A stretch of DNA of 64,000 bases, taken from positions 248,001-312,000 of the forward strand of contig CAWDAN010000002.1 in the NCBI GenBank assembly GCA_963800335.1, given 5' to 3'. The notes beneath the pieces are model-generated. The model had not been told where the DNA came from. It ran no database searches and saw only the letters and a program-made list of their open reading frames with translations. Shown one piece after another: positions 62,299 to 64,000 of the stretch; the stretch's first letter is position 1, and every line of letters begins with the position of its first letter. The translations under genes were made by a program, and so were the position numbers. The stretch is from Flavisphingopyxis sp963800335 (lineage in GTDB: Bacteria > Pseudomonadota > Alphaproteobacteria > Sphingomonadales > Sphingomonadaceae).

Positions 62299-62614
62299 GT
62301 GGACTTTATCAGCATCTTGTCGATTTTCGTGCTGGCGTGTTTCGTCGGCTATTACGTCGTCTGGTCGGTGACCCCGGCGCTGCACACGCCGCTGATGGCG
62401 GTGACCAACGCGATCTCTTCGGTGATTATCGTCGGCGCATTGATCGCCAGCGCCGCGGCCGCCGTGCCGGGCGCCAAATGGCTCGGCCTCGCCGCGGTGG
62501 TGCTTGCCAGCATCAACATCTTCGGCGGCTTCGCGGTGACCGAGCGGATGCTCGCGATGTACAAGAAGAAGGAACGGCCAGTCAAGCCCAGCCGCGCCGG
62601 AGGCGGGCAAGTGA
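62299..62614 (+). CDS. pntAB: NAD(P) transhydrogenase subunit alpha, part 2
   Basis: This is the small membrane part of the alpha subunit. From GTG 62299 about 100 residues read FISILSIFVLACFVGYYVVW, SVTPALHTPLMAVTNAISSV and GGFAVTERMLAMYKKKERPV, the standard three-helix pntAB protein. As sequenced, the frame runs straight into pntB. In the +1 frame a TGA at 62612-62614 overlaps a GTG at 62611 as GTGA, the usual junction in this genome, so a one-base change in the last 30 bases probably removed the stop. A real fusion is the alternative. A terminator lies upstream, so the pair needs its own promoter in 62181-62298. Confidence 0.85.
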
Positions 62615-64000
62615 GCGCCGCAGTGATCCCCGACATGGGCGTTGTCGAAACGACGGTCCATGCGGTCAATCCGTGGGTCGCGCTGGCGTATCTCGTCGCC
62701 GGCATGTGCTTCATCTTCGCGCTGCGCGGCTTGTCGAGCCCCGAGAGCAGCCGCAAGGGCAACCGCTTCGGCATGGCGGGCATGGCCATCGCGGTCGGTA
62801 CAACGCTGGTGACGCACGAAATCGCAGGGATCGTCGAAATTCTGATCGCGATCGCGATCGGCGGCACGATCGGCCTCGTCACCGCACGGCGCATCGCGAT
62901 GACCGCGATGCCGCAGCTCGTCGCCGCATTCCACAGCCTCGTCGGCCTGGCCGCCGTCCTCGTCGGCGTCGCCGCATTCCTCAACCCCGAAGCGTTCGGT
63001 ATTCTCGGCGGCGACGGCAACATCCTGGCCGTCAGCCGGATCGAGATGGCGCTCGGCGCCGCGATCGGCGCGATCACATTCTCGGGGTCGGTCATCGCTT
63101 TCCTCAAGCTCAACGGCAGCATGTCGGGCGCGCCGATCCTGCTCCCCGCTCGCCACGTCATCAACCTTGCGGTGCTCGGCGGGATCATCGTGCTGACCGC
63201 ATTGTTCGCGATGTCGGGCGCGGGCGGTCCGGGCGAGAGCCCGCTGTTCTGGATCCTTGTCGCGCTCGCCTTTGCGATCGGGTTCCTGCTGATCATCCCG
63301 ATCGGCGGCGCCGACATGCCCGTCGTCGTGTCGATGCTCAACAGCTACTCGGGCTGGGCGGCGGCGGCGATGGGCTTTACGCTGCACAATACCGCGATGA
63401 TCGTCACCGGCGCGCTGGTCGGGTCGTCGGGCGCAATCCTGTCCTACATCATGTGCAAGGCGATGAACCGCAGCTTCATTTCGGTGATCGCGGGCGGCTT
63501 CGGCGCGGTTGCAGGACCCGAAGGCGGCGCGGCCAAGATCGACCGGCCATGGAAGGCGGGCAGCGCAGAGGATGCCGCGTTCCTGATGAAACAGGCCGAA
63601 AGCGTCATCATCGTCCCGGGCTATGGCATGGCGGTGGCCCAGGCGCAGCATGCGCTGAGGGAAATGGCCGACAAGTTGAAAGAACACGGCGTCAGCGTCA
63701 AATACGCGATCCATCCGGTCGCGGGCCGGATGCCGGGGCACATGAACGTCCTGCTGGCAGAAGCCAACGTGCCCTATGACGAGGTGTTCGAACTGGAGGA
63801 CATCAATTCCGAATTTGCGCAGGCCGACATCGCCTTCGTCATCGGCGCCAACGATGTCACCAACCCGGCGGCGAAAACCGACAAGACCAGCCCGATTTAT
63901 GGCATGCCCGTGCTCGACGTCGACAAGGCGAAGACCGTGCTGTTCCTCAAGCGATCGATGGGCGGCGCGGGCTATGCCGGGGTCGAGAACGAGCTGTTCT
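62611..64000 (+). CDS. pntB: NAD(P) transhydrogenase subunit beta, 3' partial
   Basis: PntB carries the membrane proton channel and the NADP(H)-binding domain. The visible 463 residues include AVNPWVALAYLVAGMCFIFA, HEIAGIVEILIAIAIGGTIG, IPIGGADMPVVVSMLNSYSG and the domain III segments VIIVPGYGMAVAQAQHALRE, YAIHPVAGRMPGHMNVLLAE and FVIGANDVTNPAAKTDKTSP. The gene runs off the window end with only the last few residues missing. Starts at GTG 62611 or ATG 62635 are possible. It reads in frame with pntAB (see there). Confidence 0.92.
   Translation, partial: MSAAVIPDMGVVETTVHAVNPWVALAYLVAGMCFIFALRGLSSPESSRKGNRFGMAGMAIAVGTTLVTHEIAGIVEILIAIAIGGTIGLVTARRIAMTAMPQLVAAFHSLVGLAAVLVGVAAFLNPEAFGILGGDGNILAVSRIEMALGAAIGAITFSGSVIAFLKLNGSMSGAPILLPARHVINLAVLGGIIVLTALFAMSGAGGPGESPLFWILVALAFAIGFLLIIPIGGADMPVVVSMLNSYSGWAAAAMGFTLHNTAMIVTGALVGSSGAILSYIMCKAMNRSFISVIAGGFGAVAGPEGGAAKIDRPWKAGSAEDAAFLMKQAESVIIVPGYGMAVAQAQHALREMADKLKEHGVSVKYAIHPVAGRMPGHMNVLLAEANVPYDEVFELEDINSEFAQADIAFVIGANDVTNPAAKTDKTSPIYGMPVLDVDKAKTVLFLKRSMGGAGYAGVENELF

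Overview
The window looks like chromosomal DNA from a sphingomonad (order Sphingomonadales, Alphaproteobacteria). The base composition is GC-rich (about two thirds G+C), genes are packed with many ATGA/GTGA start-stop overlaps, and the gene set fits: CcrM DNA methyltransferase, a PopZ-like DUF2497 protein, DUF1489, DUF4893, the PEP-CTERM/XrtA regulatory genes prsK and prsR, a bacterial aa3-oxidase subunit IV peptide next to pntAA, and sequence matches to EcfG and CtrA sites. No prophage, insertion sequence, CRISPR array or replication origin was seen. No stretch longer than about 220 bases is without a gene.

Layout. 1-5.4 kb: a membrane methyltransferase-like protein (cut by the window edge), gshA, rsmE, ubiA, a small unknown gene and a low-GC TrmH-type methyltransferase. 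5.5-12.2 kb: smc, two DsbA-like oxidoreductases and a DciA/DUF721 gene on the minus strand, divergent from mutY. 12.2-20.9 kb: a serine hydrolase, nudC, DUF1489, popZ-like, tolC, pcm, tRNA-Cys, a GGDEF-EAL protein and an enoyl-CoA hydratase. 21.0-26.3 kb: pgl followed by a 26-codon eda remnant, then the tightly overlapped argC-argJ-argB-argF-argR operon with two candidate ARG boxes in front of it. 26.3-34.7 kb: TonB receptor, acs, ypfJ-like protease, 3-hydroxybutyrate dehydrogenase, a DUF4893 lipoprotein, an M20 amidohydrolase and a small stress-type membrane protein. 34.9-41.7 kb: sugar transferase, prsK, prsR and a TPR protein. 41.7-50.4 kb: GntR regulator, nitroreductase, peptide transporter, two amidohydrolases, NnrU-like protein, aldo/keto reductase, dicarboxylate symporter. 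50.5-57.8 kb: glmM, thiD, a VOC domain, rnhB, ccrM, folP, a vanadium haloperoxidase homologue. 57.8-64.0 kb: a degenerate sigma-54-type regulator, then cox subunit IV, pntAA, two fasciclin lipoproteins, pntAB and pntB (cut by the end).

Two things should shape how the window is read. First, at least seven single-base frame breaks interrupt conserved genes (smc three times, rsmE, mutY, argJ and the TPR gene). Two more gene pairs (thiD/VOC and pntAB/pntB) read through where an overlapping stop would be expected. Nearly all are +1 shifts in GC-rich context, so base errors in the assembly are the likeliest cause; the affected genes are annotated at full length. Second, the strongest biology is regulatory: an ArgR-type arginine operon with its own tandem operator, a ccrM promoter crowded with GANTC sites plus a CtrA half-site, an EcfG-type promoter in front of a small membrane protein, and a receiver-AAA-Fis regulator that has lost the residues for ATP hydrolysis and sigma-54 contact. 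I did not find a clearly new multi-gene system.
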